DNA of 64,000 bases from Pinus tabuliformis (lineage: Eukaryota > Streptophyta > Pinopsida > Pinales > Pinaceae), in contig CM062814.1 of the NCBI GenBank assembly GCA_031772625.1, positions 825,042,757 through 825,106,756 on the forward strand. Reading direction: 5' to 3'. A model generated the notes under the pieces. The model searched no databases and was not told the DNA's origin. It saw only the letters and a program-made list of their open reading frames with translations. Positions within the stretch are counted from its first letter, which is position 1. Every line of letters starts with the position of its first letter. Positions 48,000 to 59,280 of the stretch are shown in pieces. The position numbers and the translations under genes are program-made.

Positions 48000-49400
48000 A
48001 TCTATCATGACTAACTACCGAGTTTCTCTTTAGAAGTGTATGTCTTATGGGAACGATTTCATTATCTCGGAAAAGCTCTCAGATAACTTGTCTCATAGAA
48101 CATATGATGGTGGAGGCCACGTAGCCTTGGTGAGGCACGCGGTAGGCATTGTAGGCTTATGCAAAATACATGGATTCTTTGAAGAATACATGAGCCGTGT
48201 GTTATTTGTCTACATGCTTTGAGGGCACCCAATGCACTGGTGTGCCACGCTGCCAAAAAAATATATTCATTCTCTTGCTCATCTGGTCACAGAGATAGAC
48301 CATGCTTTCAATCACTTCGACCGTAAAGCACTCAACAAATAAATTATGAGATTACAAAAAGCAACCGATGAATCCGTTGAACAGTTTTACACGCGCTTTT
48401 GTAATATTTCATACCGATTCCCCAAAGATGATATTCATTGGGAATTTCTTGATGGAATATTTGAGTATCCTCTTCACATATCCGAACCCCGCTCAGCACA
48501 CTTCGGTGATGGAGCTGTGAAATCACAAGAAGTCACAATTGCTGTCACAAGTGACTGTCCACCTTCACCTCATCAAATAGCTCCACCACCGCAAAGTGAT
48601 GTGGGAGATCATGCACACACATTTGTTGAACTATCACATCCTCCCACCCCACCAACTCTTGATAGCTGCGCAGATTTGGCTTGCAAGCCTATTGGTTGTC
48701 ACATGGATTCATTCCCTCAACCTCCATCCTCGTGTTTTGTTGATCCTCTGGATTGTACTGTCTTGTGCTCTCCCATTCCGGACTCCTCACTTGTTGTGAA
48801 CGAGGATCAAGTTGTCGACAGAGTTGGTGTTATGCAGCCAACCTACACCATCATTCATGATGAGTGTGTGTGGGAATCTAAAGAAGAACTCGTGGAGAAG
48901 GATGACTCCCTTCCAGCTGCGCCTCATCCGCTTTATCCTGACATCCCTTGTGATTTTTCCACTGTTGATTTCTCCTATGAAAACCCATTTTCGGATGTTT
49001 CTATTTCCGATCATTCACAGACACGTCGGATGTCAGTCTGCCATCACAGTGCGAAGAGGACACATCTTCCTCCAAAAATCCATCCAATTTGTCATATGTC
49101 ATTTATGAAAACAAAGAGGGTGAACATCTTTGCTTCTCATCTACCCCTCTACCTAATTCATCAAATCACGAGGATGTCGACAAACATCCTGAATTTTATG
49201 ATCTTGGTTGTCGTGATCTCTTTACTTCTTCATCTGATCACGATGTTGATTCAATTTTTGTTAATCTATCTAAGACACTGGTCTACAATGATCTATTTGT
49301 CAATGAAGTTGAAACCCCCCAGACTGTCGAGGCACTTCAACCTGAGCTGATGGTTATGTCAGTTCCTCGTTTTCTTAAGGTTGGTTTCACTTCTAATTAG
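48000..49400 (+). pseudogene. Gag-like fossil of 3.4-kb-LTR element
   Basis: Plus-strand patches carry capsid-like wording: HPMHWCATLPKKYIHSLAHL, then a 334-residue open patch (48346-49350) starting MRLQKATDESVEQFYTRFCN and DDIHWEFLDGIFEYPLHIS. This resembles the Gag of plant Ty3/gypsy elements, where a W-F/Y-x-L and DES-x-x-x-F-x-x-R-F motif recur. The rest is Pro/Ser/Asp-rich without a zinc knuckle. Broken, about three times. Confidence 0.65.
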
Positions 49401-50898
49401 GAAATTTTTGAAACACTCAAGGCTCCTCATCACTCTCTGCTTTGCATTGAAGATCAACCAAACGCCCAGATTTCGCTTCCCCCACTCGAATTACACGATC
49501 CCATCGCTCATGCGTTGGAGGAATCTTACATAGCAAGCACACATGCACAGCGTAAGTGGTCTACCTTTCTCACGTTTGCTTGCATGTCACAGTCAAGAGA
49601 ATGCATACACTCAACATCTGCACGCAGTGTAGCACAACACCATGGTAGCTCCATAGAATGCATGTCATGCGCTTTCACTCATCTTTGTTTTGTGGTCGCT
49701 TGTAAGCTCGAAGTGTGTCCGTCTTCATCATTATATCTTTCATGTTTGTTGGTTCGCACAACTGGTTTGCTCGCGGACCAAGCCTTCACCAACATGGGTC
49801 AGCCAATGCACCGGTCACTGCATTGGAAATATCTCTTCACGTGATCAGGCCCATGAACCGTTAGCTTAGGAGTAGGAGTAGTGTTTTCTTTCGGTCTGTT
49901 TGCTTGCATGCTTGTTTGCTTACTTGCTTTGTTTGTTTGTTTGTCTGATTTCTTGTTTTCTTACTCGCTTTTATTTCGCTTTTGCTTCTCTTTATGCTTT
50001 GCTTTGTTGTTTGCTTGTTTTGTTCATAGGTTAGTTTCACATGAAACCATGTACAACTCTTGAAATAAGCTGGGTAAAGTGCGAGATGCCTTGTGTAGCT
50101 ATCACTACTTGGTTATATGTCATCCTAACTCGGTATGAAGAACTTGTTACTTTTAGTCCATGATACATCGATGGAAAATACGTATTGTTTGAAGTGAACC
50201 TTGGTGAAGACACAATGCTTGTGCACTAACTAGTGTCACCTACTCTAGTCGGTTGTTTTTGGGTTAACCCTTGTCATCTCAATCAAGTAGAGTAAGGTGA
50301 GGGGGGAAAACCTTAACAGGCATGTCAAAGGTATAATAAACTACTTCTCCGTAGGAACAACCTCTTCTACTCCCAATAAGTCGGGATCCCTCTTCCACCT
50401 CTGAAATGAATAAGTGTTATGCACAGTTATGAAAAAAATGAAAAGTGAAAAATGAAAAGTGAAAAATGAAAAAATGAAAAATGAACAAGGTGAAAGAAGA
50501 GAAAGGCTTCCTGCGCAGAGTGGTGATGTAAGTAACTCCACCGAGGTACTGACCAGGCTCGCTAGCAGCGGAGCCATGCTTGTGTTCCTATGTGACTTCG
50601 TCGGGGTACTATAAGGGCCTGCTGGCAGCGGAGCAACACCAGAGATGAAACTAAGACTCTAACTACTATACTGCTTGTGCACCAATATACCCTCAACCCC
50701 AATCCAAATAATTGTGTTTCCTTGGCTTGGAATGTGTGTCAATCGACCAAGAGCTTGGCAGATGCTACATCTTACAATCAAGCTAGTGTGGAAACCAAGA
50801 GGAACTAAGAACTGAACAATAATTCCAGAGGTGTTAGACTTGTTTTTCACGAATAAGGTCCATTCAGAGAGCTGGAGTTCTCCTAGTGTGTCGCCAAG
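49401..50898 (+). other. 3' interior of 3.4-kb-LTR element, low-complexity rich
   Basis: No pol motif. It contains TTTG/CTTG tetranucleotide-like repeats (49890-50030), an AT-rich GAAAAATGAAAAGT run (50428-50486) and a diverged pair of about 55-base repeats ending GCAGCGGAGC (about 50525-50635). The purine tract before the 3' LTR is weak. Confidence 0.6.
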
Positions 50899-53800
50899 TG
50901 TTGTAGCGGCTACAACCACCCTCCAAAATTTTGCCTTAGCTTCGTTTTGGAGTCTCCCTACCAACCTTTCACAGTAGCATGTCTTGCTTCGTCAAGTAAA
51001 CAAGCTTCAATATTTTCTTGCAAATAGACAGCCTGTCCATCAGAGCTCATTGCACTTCCCTCACAAGTTGTTCTCCTGGACTTGGCCTAGCAGCAGGCTC
51101 AGCAGCTCCTTCAAGAATTTGCACAAATCTGGAGGGCAACCAGCCTTCCCTCCAGAAATTGCACAAACCTAATTGGCAACCTGCTAGGCCCCAGAATTAT
51201 GCAATTCTACTAATCAAGTATCACCCATGAAATTGTGCAATCCTTCCAAGCTGGGCTACTCAGGCCAGAATTTGCGCAAATTTGGGCAGCAATTAGCTGC
51301 TGTGCCCAGAAATTACGCAAATCTTCTGAGCAACCAGCCCAACTCCCAGCCAGAAATGCACATTTTCTCCTAGTAGTTGAGCAACCTCTTGCATGTGCAG
51401 CTGAGTTGACCAGTTCCCTCCGGGACCGAGAAAAACAGACTTGCATGCATTCACTGCTTCTCCCAAGGTATCATGCAAAGGCATCCCTTGTTTCAGGGAC
51501 CTATTTTTGGCAGTTGGAGGTTACATGCAAGGATCATTTTAGAAACATCCCACCAAATGTCGCTTTCCCTAGATTTGTGGCATGCACATCACAACCTCGA
51601 TTTTATCAAAACTCATCAACTGGATGCTGCAGAGCTCATTCCTCACATCAACCTTCTAGCTCTGACATCCCACATCGCATCTAAGAGTTGTCGGCACATT
51701 CAGCTGAATTATTTTGGGGTAATCCCACTTTCCATATCTTGTGTTGCATTTCTGGAGATTTTTGTGTTTCGCTTCGTATGAATGTTATCTTCTTGATTTC
51801 AGTGAATGCTTGTTGTCTTTTGATACATACTAGCTTGTACCAACACCATTTTAGTTTTCGTTTCTATCTCACTATTGTCACATGCATGAAACTATTTTTC
51901 AAGAACGGTCGTTGATTCGACGACTCGCTTCACCCACATGCATGTTGTTTACTGAATCTTTCGTTCAATGTTTGCATGCACGATCAATCACTTATGCTTT
52001 CACTTAGTGTCACCATGCATTCACTTCCATATTTTCTTTCAATTGCCCGTCAGTGAGTCTAGCCAACCTTGGCCCAGACTCTACCTTCACTAAGACATCA
52101 TTGTGCAATCCGGGGAAGGAGGCTTTGTCTTTCGCTCCAGAAATGCAAATTTTTTCCCAGGCACTGTCCTCCAGGACTGTTTTGCACATTTCTAAGGGAC
52201 AGTGACTGCTGGCCCAGAAAATTTCACAATGCAGTCCCTCAACATGTAGTCACTCCCAACTGGAATTATGCATTGCACAATCCCAACAGTCAGCAGTCAG
52301 CCTGGACTATGCATTGCATAGTTCCAGCAGTCAGTCATCCTCCCAGCAGCCTAGACTATGCCTTGCGCAGTCTTGGCAGTTAGTCTCCCGACCTCCCGAC
52401 GAAAATTGCGCAACCTTCATGATCAGTCACACAGGTATGTTGTAAGTCAATTCTCAAGTTCATTTTGGTTTTCGGCTGACGGATTGCTTGCCATGAGTGT
52501 TTCCATGTCTCTAGGTATAACAGGTGTTCATCTTCCTCTCAACAGTACAGATGCAATGGTTTCCAAGAGAGAAGAGTCGAAGACACCGTTTAGAGCACAC
52601 TTGGGGATGCAATCGATCAAGTGTCTATGGACTTGCCTACCCACGAAGACAACAAGTTGTTCATAGACAAGGACATCAATATATGATGGCAGCAGCATCA
52701 TAGCGAGCAACATCATGAACAGTGGTTAAAGGAAGCATACCAGATGCAACGAATGCAAGAGGAAGGTTTTTGACAACACAGAGGTGGAACAAAGTTGCAA
52801 TCTCAAGCAGATCCACTAGTGATGAAAGAAAAATTGGAGACTCAGCCTATGAGGCGATGGCGCGACATGAAGATCACGGGAATACAGAGAATGAAACAAA
52901 GGAGTTGCATGTGTTGAAGCAGCAACTCAAGGAAGAACATGAGCTGCACAGACAAGCGAATGAGTTGCAGCAGGAATAGGAACAGTAGGAGGCGCAACAT
53001 GCACTCACGGATGAAATTGCGCACATACAAGTTATAGATCCATCCCAGCAGCTGGCATGGAGTAGAAATGGTGAGTAGTGTTGTTGATCGCATGTAAGAG
53101 ATTCAACAACATGCATTTCATTGTGCGCACGCATGCGATCCAACCCATTCAACACAAGTCTCACCAAGGCGAAGACAAGAGGCAAGTCCGACTGGGGCTG
53201 AGCATGTAGTTGACAGTTAATGCGCATGACCACCATCACACATTGGAAGATCAGCACGAACACTATGCATCAGTGTGTTGCCGCTTCAGCCACACCCAAG
53301 AAGACCATGCACATGCTAGCAGACGAGTTGGATGAAGGAACCATACCAATGCACCGAAATGCAACGGAAGCAAGAGTTCGCTTCAGTAAGATGTCACCAT
53401 GGATTTCATGCACACCATCACAGAAGACCAAGCTTGGCATCAGCTCACCACCATCCCCATCACAAGCATGTCAAAGAGTTGGTCTCACTTCAACGGACCG
53501 AGTGCCAGTGATGTCTTGCATGGCTTTCTCAAGCCATTTTGTCTCACATGAGTACATGTGCATTGTAATGTAACGTCTTGTCAAGTGTAAGTCAAGTGTC
53601 GATAGTTGGATGTAATAGTCATAGAGTAGATGAAGAGTCATGAGGGTAGCTGAACTATCACAAAGGGGAATTTCAAGGGTCACCCCACCCTTTTCTATAA
53701 ATAGAACCTCATAACTCATTGTAAAGGCTTTTGTTTAGCCAAGATTTGGATAAGACTATCTTGGAGAGAGCTTGGACAGTATTGTAACGAGCCTTGGCTT

Positions 53801-54417
53801 CTCCATTGCGCAGAGCTAGTACATCTCCTTGGAGGAACAGGTGGTTGTGGCTATAACGTTTCACTGTTGGAACTAGTGGTTGGACATGGATGTATTGTAT
53901 GACTGGAACTTACACTTCTTAATATAACAAGAGCCAGCATGTTTCATGCATATTTTGTATTGTATTCTATGCTATCCGGTTTACTCTAAATGATATATGT
54001 ATTGGTTTTCTTATGCATGCATATATGGACTATTATGTATAAGTATGTATGAATCTTTCTGAAATGTGTTGTTGGTTTAACCATCACTTTGGATTGCTTG
54101 CTAACTTGCTTTCCATCTGGTGATGCATCTTTGCTCGTGTGTTCCCTTCCAAGCTGAGTACTATTACAAGTTTCCAAGGGGCACATTCATCTCAACCCCT
54201 ATGTGTTAGAACCTCTCATGAACCTTCCTTGAATCACTGCAACTGTCACACCCTTTCTACCAACAGAGTTATCTTACTTGCCTCTGTGCGAAATCGCAGT
54301 CAAGGCATTACCATACGAACCACTTCTGGGACTCCTACACCAAACGGTCTGAGGTCTAATTGGGACTTCTTACCAGGGAGATCCCATTACATGTTGACGG
54401 GTCTAGCACCGTCCACA
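50899..54417 (+). repeat. 3' LTR of 3.4-kb-LTR element
   Basis: 3519 bases, matching 44493-47930, including the TTGCGCAA-type motifs and the TATA box. Confidence 0.92.
53696..53704 (+). promoter_or_regulatory. TATA box of 3' LTR
   Basis: TATAAATAG in the same place as in the 5' LTR. Confidence 0.55.
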
Positions 54418-54586
54418 CCAGAATAAATACATCTTAACTTCGGATCTACCAAACCCAAAGGATTCAAATCTCTCAATATGCAAACTTTTTTTTTGGTATG
54501 AAACTTGAGGAAAGGTTTGCACCTCTAGAGATTTTATTCCTTTCATCACTTGGTAGATCACTAGTTAAGATGGATCCATGTTGGTT
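54417..54586. repeat. Fold-back MITE-like element, copy 2 (split by LTR element)
   Basis: Left arm ACCAGAATAAATACATCTTA, right arm GTTAAGATGGATCCATGTTG. Its first 4-6 bases also occur before the LTR element at 44487-44492, so the LTR element landed inside this terminal repeat. More diverged than copies 3 and 5. Confidence 0.75.
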
Positions 54587-54875
54587 TTTAATAATATTAT
54601 TTATATTATATAAATTTCACGTCTCTATATATAAAAGTACTCTCATTTTTAATTGTGCTGAGAGACGCTCTCCAGGGCTATCTGGAAGAGATGTGTCCTG
54701 TCATGTCCTGTCCTGTTATGTTATGTAAACATTTTGACTCGGTCAAATTACACAAAAATAAAAATAAAAATAAATAATAATTTTAATTATAGTTATTAAT
54801 TAAAACATTTTGATTATGTCAAATAACATAATAGTAAAAAATAAAATAAATAATTATAATTATAACAAAAATTAA
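54587..54875. repeat. AT-rich block with ATGTAAACATTTTGAC core
   Basis: Contains GAGAGACGCTCTCCAGGGCT, repeats of TGTCCTG, and ATGTAAACATTTTGACTCGG, then AAAATAAAAATAAA runs. Related blocks lie at about 56370-56560 and, inverted, at 59030-59130. These blocks sit between fold-back copies and seem to belong to the same composite repeat. Confidence 0.65.
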
Positions 54876-55020
54876 ACCAACCTAGATCCATCTTAGCTCC
54901 ATATCTACCAAGCATTGAGAATGATCAAATATTTTCACTCTAAAAGAGGTTTGCAGCTCAAGAGATTTGATCCCTCCCGACGCTTGGTAGATCTGGAGTT
55001 AAAATGATTCTAAGTTGGTT
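54876..55020. repeat. Fold-back MITE-like element, copy 3
   Basis: 145 bases; arms ACCAACCTAGATCCATCTTA and TTAAAATGATTCTAAGTTGG. The middle pairs through ATCTACCAAGC / GCTTGGTAGAT. Confidence 0.85.
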
Positions 55021-55262
55021 TTATCAAAACTTTTATTTAATACCATGGAATTTTTTGCATCAAGAAGTGCTCTCCAACCCAGTATGGAAGAGATGTTGTA
55101 ATGTCATGATCTGGTGCTCAAAAATATGCTCAAAAATGAAAGATATCGGATTGATATGAAACTTAAATGACTGCGTAGATCTCGTCGTTCTGAATCCAGT
55201 GCAATTTGTTTCACGAAAAATGGACATCATATGCTCCCGAAAACGCGATCTGTTCATTTTAG
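55021..55262. other. Continuation of composite repeat
   Basis: Contains AGTGCTCTCCAACCCAGTAT and GAAGAGATGTTGTAATGTCA, similar to 54660-54710. No gene seen. Confidence 0.5.
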
Positions 55263-56235
55263 GAAACAACAATTTTTTTTTATGCAGGGTTGCCTAACCA
55301 GCAGCCCGTACTGCTGATGTGGCATGCTGACTGTGCACCATTTCCCTATGACAACTTGACAAGTGGCAGGTTTCTACTGGTTGCGAGTTGGTCAAATTTG
55401 ATTGGTGGTGACTGGGTTGTAGTGGACCAACCACAAGCTACCACGTGGCCCAACCAAAGGCTACCACGTGGCACTTGGTTGGCCACCAAAAATTTGTTTA
55501 AGGCTGAGCAGCAGCCCTAGGGTTCAAAACCATGGCTTTGCTTGAGAAAACTGTGGGTCTCACCAACAGGCCAAATGTGTTTCTTGTTTGTACATTCAAA
55601 TCAAATTCTATTTAAAGTTTGAAAAAACGTTTTTGGGCATTAAGCGTCAGCCCCTCAAGCCTAAGCACCACATAGTCATGTGACCTTCGCCGAGAACCTG
55701 GAGCTATGCTGCAGGGGCCATCCTAGGGTCATATGACCCCGAAGTGACTGAAGCCGCGGAGGAGACAAGGGCCAAACAGAGGCCCCAAAACTCGGCCCCC
55801 AAGGTGGTCACGTGGGCGCCACGTGACCGAATTTTTTGGAATAAGGGGCTAATGGCAAATTTAATGAAGCCAGAAATTGCGCCATCAATTAGCCAAATTG
55901 TCACCCAGTTAGCGGAAAAAAAGGGTCAAAATGTAGGACAGTTAGCCGAACTTGGCGAAATTGTGGGTCAGCGAGCAACAAAACTTGGGAAGCTCGTAAC
56001 TTTCTCAGTTTTTGGTTTTTTTTTTTAGCAGAAAGAGGCTAGACAAGGGTTTTTGATAGCTCTAAAGTTGTTGAAGCAGGTTTTGAATCTATTTGAGCAT
56101 TGTAACTCATTGTAATCACCATTTTATGAGCATAATGAAAGAGGGCCAAACATTGGAAGTTGGACCAGGAGACTTAGCCCGGGAGGGGTGAACTCCTTCA
56201 TCATTTGTTGTTTTGTGGTTACTGTTATGGTTTAA
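55263..56235 (+). other. Unassigned GC-richer block with four CACGTG sites
   Basis: About 1 kb of higher GC content than its surroundings. CACGTG occurs at 55442, 55465, 55809 and 55820. The first two lie in direct repeats GCTACCACGTGGC; the last two form a near-perfect inverted repeat (55806-55828). A 94-residue open frame (55744-56028, QLAELGEIVGQRATKLGKL) has no recognised domain. The end (ATTTTATGAGCATAATGAAA, then a GGAGGGGTGAACTCCTTCAT run) looks like the U5 end of an LTR, so this may be a solo LTR or LTR fragment. Confidence 0.4.
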
Positions 56236-56561
56236 TTCTTTGCTATTTTCTACAATTTATGAGTTAAATTCATGTTTAAATGTGTTAAAGAATTTAACTT
56301 AAGCACCATAAAAACTCATTTCATTAACTTGCATTTTACATAATCCTCAAGCAGTTTCATATACAAATCATGTCCTATTATGTTATGTAAACATTTTAAC
56401 TTAGTCAAATTACATAAAAGTTAAAACTAAAATTAAATTAAATTTAAAAAATAAAATAAAATTATTAATTATAATTATTAATTAAAACATGTTGGCTCGT
56501 CAAATTACATAAAAATAAAAATATAATAAAATTAATAATTATAATTATAATTAATAATTAA
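56236..56561. other. AT-rich block related to 54700-54850
   Basis: Contains TATGTAAACATTTTAACTTA and AAATTAAA runs. No gene. Confidence 0.5.
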
Positions 56562-56652
56562 ACTAGCTTAGATCCATCTTAACTTTGGAAAACCAAGCAC
56601 GAAGAGGGATCAAATATCTTTTAGAGTGAAAAGGGATTTGTCTAGGCTAGTT
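56562..56652. repeat. Fold-back MITE-like element, copy 4 (shortened)
   Basis: 91 bases; left arm ACTAGCTTAGATCCATCTTA, right end CTAGGCTAGTT. The right half of the hairpin is mostly lost. Confidence 0.7.
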
Positions 56653-57138
56653 TAGTAGTAGTGAAAATAAAAGGCTTAGATATATCTCAAAAGTGATAAC
56701 CTTTTTTCTTTTAGATTTAATTAAAAAATGTTATAAAAATAAAACATTTTGATTATAAAATGAATTATGGTTGTTGGACATGTGGTATTGATATGTCATG
56801 ATATTGGTCCATGTTATTGTAACAAAACCTATTTACAAGTTAATAATGTCCATGATAAAGTGGGGGTGAATACTCATGGTTAATAATCTTGTTATTTTGT
56901 AAGTATTAATTTTTATGTGCTTATTCATTAACTTTAAATATGGTAAATCATTATTTTAATTTATATGGTAAAATGGATGTTAATTTTTTATTATTTACAC
57001 ATATTAATTATATATATATATATATATATATATGAAACAAATAATTTATATTAATCAATATGGTAAACCAGCCAATAACCTTACATTCATGTGCTTATCT
57101 TCATTTGATATATTCTAGACTTGTTCAAAATAAGATCT
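56653..57138. other. AT-rich spacer with (TA)n
   Basis: No gene. A (TA)12 microsatellite lies at 57010-57033. Confidence 0.6.
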
Positions 57139-57279
57139 ATTGCTACCCTTCCTACACCCAAATATGCCTATAACCAGATTTATCTGATACAGGCTCCAAA
57201 AAAAAAGGCCATTGCTACCCTTCCTACACCCAAATATGCCTCTAACCAGATTTATCTGATACAGGCTCCAAAACAGGCC
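57139..57279 (-). repeat. Tandem duplication, about 70 bp x 2
   Basis: Two copies beginning ATTGCTACCCTTCCTACACC, at 57139 and 57211, nearly identical apart from a longer A run in the first. On the minus strand both are open (SLYQINLV-GIFGCRKGSN). It lies just downstream of the frame at 57296-57730. Confidence 0.9.
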
Positions 57280-57295
57280 ATTATATAGTACCAAT

Positions 57296-57730
57296 TTACA
57301 TAACATTATCATAAAAAGGTAATAGAAGTACTACATTCTTGGATTCCTGCTGGTTATAGTGCACTGCCATTTTCTTCCAAGACCGACATTGTATGCTTTG
57401 GATTCGATTGCTCCTCAGGCTTGCCTGACGATTCTGCTCCATTGGTGGGTATTGAAGTCCAAAGACTGCAGTCTCAACAGTCGCCTCTATGCCTTTGACC
57501 TTTGCACCAAGATTATCAACCTTTAGGGCTGGAGTTGCCATTGAAATACTAAGCTTCTCGACATCCTCTCTCAAAGCCTCGACCTCCCACAATAACAAGG
57601 AGAAGTGCAAGTGCGCCTCCACCACAAGTTGCTCCCCAACTGTGTCTAATTTTTCCAGGTTCTCCTCCAATGAGACAACTGCCTGAGTTGGCCGAGAGCT
57701 TTCACCATCTATTTCGATTGGAGAAGCCAT
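57296..57730 (-). CDS. Small coiled-coil protein, unknown (possible gag remnant)
   Basis: 144 residues if started at the ATGGCT at 57730, a good plant start context; the open frame runs 18 codons farther upstream without a better start. Residues 1-15 (MASPIEIDGESSRPT) are polar. Residues about 18-100 are predicted coiled coil (LEENLEKLDTVGEQLVVEA, EVEALREDVEKL, LGAKVKGIEATVETAV). The tail is basic. I do not recognise the family. It could be a small host gene, one exon of one, or the coiled-coil start of a retroelement Gag; nothing pol-like is nearby. It is the best candidate for a non-transposon protein in the window, but weak. Confidence 0.35.
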   Translation of the reverse strand: MASPIEIDGESSRPTQAVVSLEENLEKLDTVGEQLVVEAHLHFSLLLWEVEALREDVEKLSISMATPALKVDNLGAKVKGIEATVETAVFGLQYPPMEQNRQASLRSNRIQSIQCRSWKKMAVHYNQQESKNVVLLLPFYDNVM

Positions 57731-58049
57731 ATATAACAAAGGTCGACAATACACTGAGATTTTGAGTAGCTCCAACTTCACCACTCACCATTTATAATCA
57801 ATCAAGATTGCTTCCACCTTCAGTCCCCATCTGCATTAAATTAAATTACATTGATGGCCTATGAGCTGCATTTTCCTGGTGAAATCGCTGGTGTCCTGCA
57901 ACCTGTCTCTCACCCAATGATTATAGATCTCGCATTTACTCTGCAAGCATAGAAGAATGGTATGATATACTCCATGAAGGGTTCGCGTGGAAAATGACAT
58001 ATGTCATCGAAAATTTATTATTAAAGGCTTAATCATATTGTTATTAATC
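57731..58049. other. Spacer upstream of 57296-57730 frame
   Basis: Could hold a promoter for the frame to the left, but no clear TATA box or other signal is seen. Confidence 0.4.
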
Positions 58050-58548
58050 TTCGTGACGTATCCAAGGGTTTGTTCGCTCCAACGTTCCTTGATCTTTAAC
58101 TTGTTCCGTTTAGCTGGCTTATTCATCCCCTTGAGCTTCATGGAATATAATGAAATGAGGGATCTCCTTGATTAAGGAGCAACACACCTTGTTCAAGGTG
58201 AACGCCTTTATTGGCTTGTTCATCTGCAAGTTTATTGTTCTCTCTTTTTATGTGGAAGAAAGAAATAGAGTTAAATTTTTTAATTAGATTTTTTATTCAA
58301 GTATCCATGAGTAAGAGTCTTCATCTCTTAAGTTTTTACCTTTGTGGAATTTTTGTATGATTAACATTGAATCTCTTAACACAGATATTTGTTGGATTCT
58401 AATTTTAACCCTTGCCATAATGCTAACACTTTTGACTTTATTGGATGATTTCCCTAGTCCCCATGCAAATTTGAGCTCTATTTTTTCTTCGAGGCTGAAA
58501 ATTACCCCTCCCATTCCTTCCTCCCAGTGTGTTATGTATTTCAATGTA
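58050..58548 (-). pseudogene. LINE RNase H domain fragment
   Basis: The minus strand carries the RNase H series of plant LINEs: EGMGGVIFSLEEKIELKFAW, a helix region, VLRDSMLIIQKFHKGKNLRD and RENNKLADEQANKGVHLEQG. The GDS box reads RDS (Asp kept) and the usual NN-x-x-E-A-x-A motif reads NKVKSVSI, so the second catalytic acid is lost. An in-frame stop follows at the SYSWILE stretch near 58293; the domain continues to about 58050. Only the last part of ORF2 remains. Different LINE family from 276-1934. Confidence 0.8.
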
Positions 58549-58550
58549 AT

Positions 58551-58671
58551 ATGTATATTATAATTTTCTTTTATCTAAAAAAATTGTTCATAATTTTATT
58601 AATAAAAATAAATTTACAATATAACAAATTGAATTTTATTATTTTATTATTTTTAACTTTTTATTATTAAT
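58551..58671. other. AT-rich spacer
   Basis: No feature recognised. Confidence 0.5.
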
Positions 58672-58739
58672 TGAGCCAACATTTAAATGTTCACACTCAT
58701 TTATGGACACTACAACATCTCCCCCATACTAGGCTTTAT
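58672..58739. repeat. 70-bp block shared with 44413-44486
   Basis: Reads ACTCATTTATGGACACTACA and CCCATACTAGGCTTTATA, immediately before fold-back copy 5. Confidence 0.75.
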
Positions 58740-58886
58740 AACATCCTAGATCCATCTTAACTCTGGATCTACCACCTGCTGAGAGGGATCAAATCTCTTT
58801 TCACTCTAAAAATGGTTTACATCTCAAGGGATTTGATCCCTCTCAGCGCTTGGTAGATTGGGAGTTAAGATGGATCTAGGGTGGTT
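58740..58886. repeat. Fold-back MITE-like element, copy 5
   Basis: 147 bases and the best hairpin: CCTAGATCCATCTTAACTC pairs with GAGTTAAGATGGATCTAGG (near 58866-58880), and GAGAGGGATCAAATCTC pairs with GGGATTTGATCCCTCTC. Confidence 0.9.
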
Positions 58887-59280
58887 TAGTTTGTCCATTT
58901 AAATAAACTACATTTCACATGAATACCATGAAACTATTTTTATTTTAACATTATTACTTTATTACTTTTATTTTATTTTGACAAAGTAAAAATATTTCCA
59001 TGTAAGGTTTATTTTTATTTTCATTTTTATTTTATTTTCACTAAATTAAAATGTTTACATTACCTTACACATCTCTGCCATATTTTTATTGTATTTTGAC
59101 CTAGTCAAAATGTTTACATATGTTTACAAACAGTTACACCACTATAACATTACTCCATACTAGATATATAAATGTTTATAACATCACTACAACATTACTA
59201 CATACTAAATATATAAAAATTTACAAACAGACTCTAAAATACCTCTCAACTCAATCATAATAATTATAACTTTAATCCTG
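58887..59280. repeat. Composite AT-rich repeat, inverted relative to 54587-54875
   Basis: Contains GACCTAGTCAAAATGTTTAC (the reverse of the ATGTAAACATTTTGAC core) and two copies of ATAACATTACTCCATACTAG / ACAACATTACTACATACTAA, echoing the 70-bp block. Confidence 0.6.

Larger units (their letters stand above)
44493..54417 (+). mobile_element. Gag-only LTR element with 3.4-3.5 kb LTRs
   Basis: A 9.9-kb plus-strand element. LTRs (3438 and 3519 bases) begin TGTTGTAGC and end CACCGTCAACA/CACCGTCCACA. The interior is only 2.97 kb with a PBS of tRNA-Asn type and a broken Gag frame; no protease, RT, RNase H or integrase is seen. Flanks CCAGC (44488-44492) and CCAGA (54418-54422) agree at four of five bases. 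LTRs look about 92% alike by eye. It is inserted in the terminal repeat of a fold-back element (copy 2). Non-autonomous by structure, of LARD/TR-GAG form. Confidence 0.9.
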
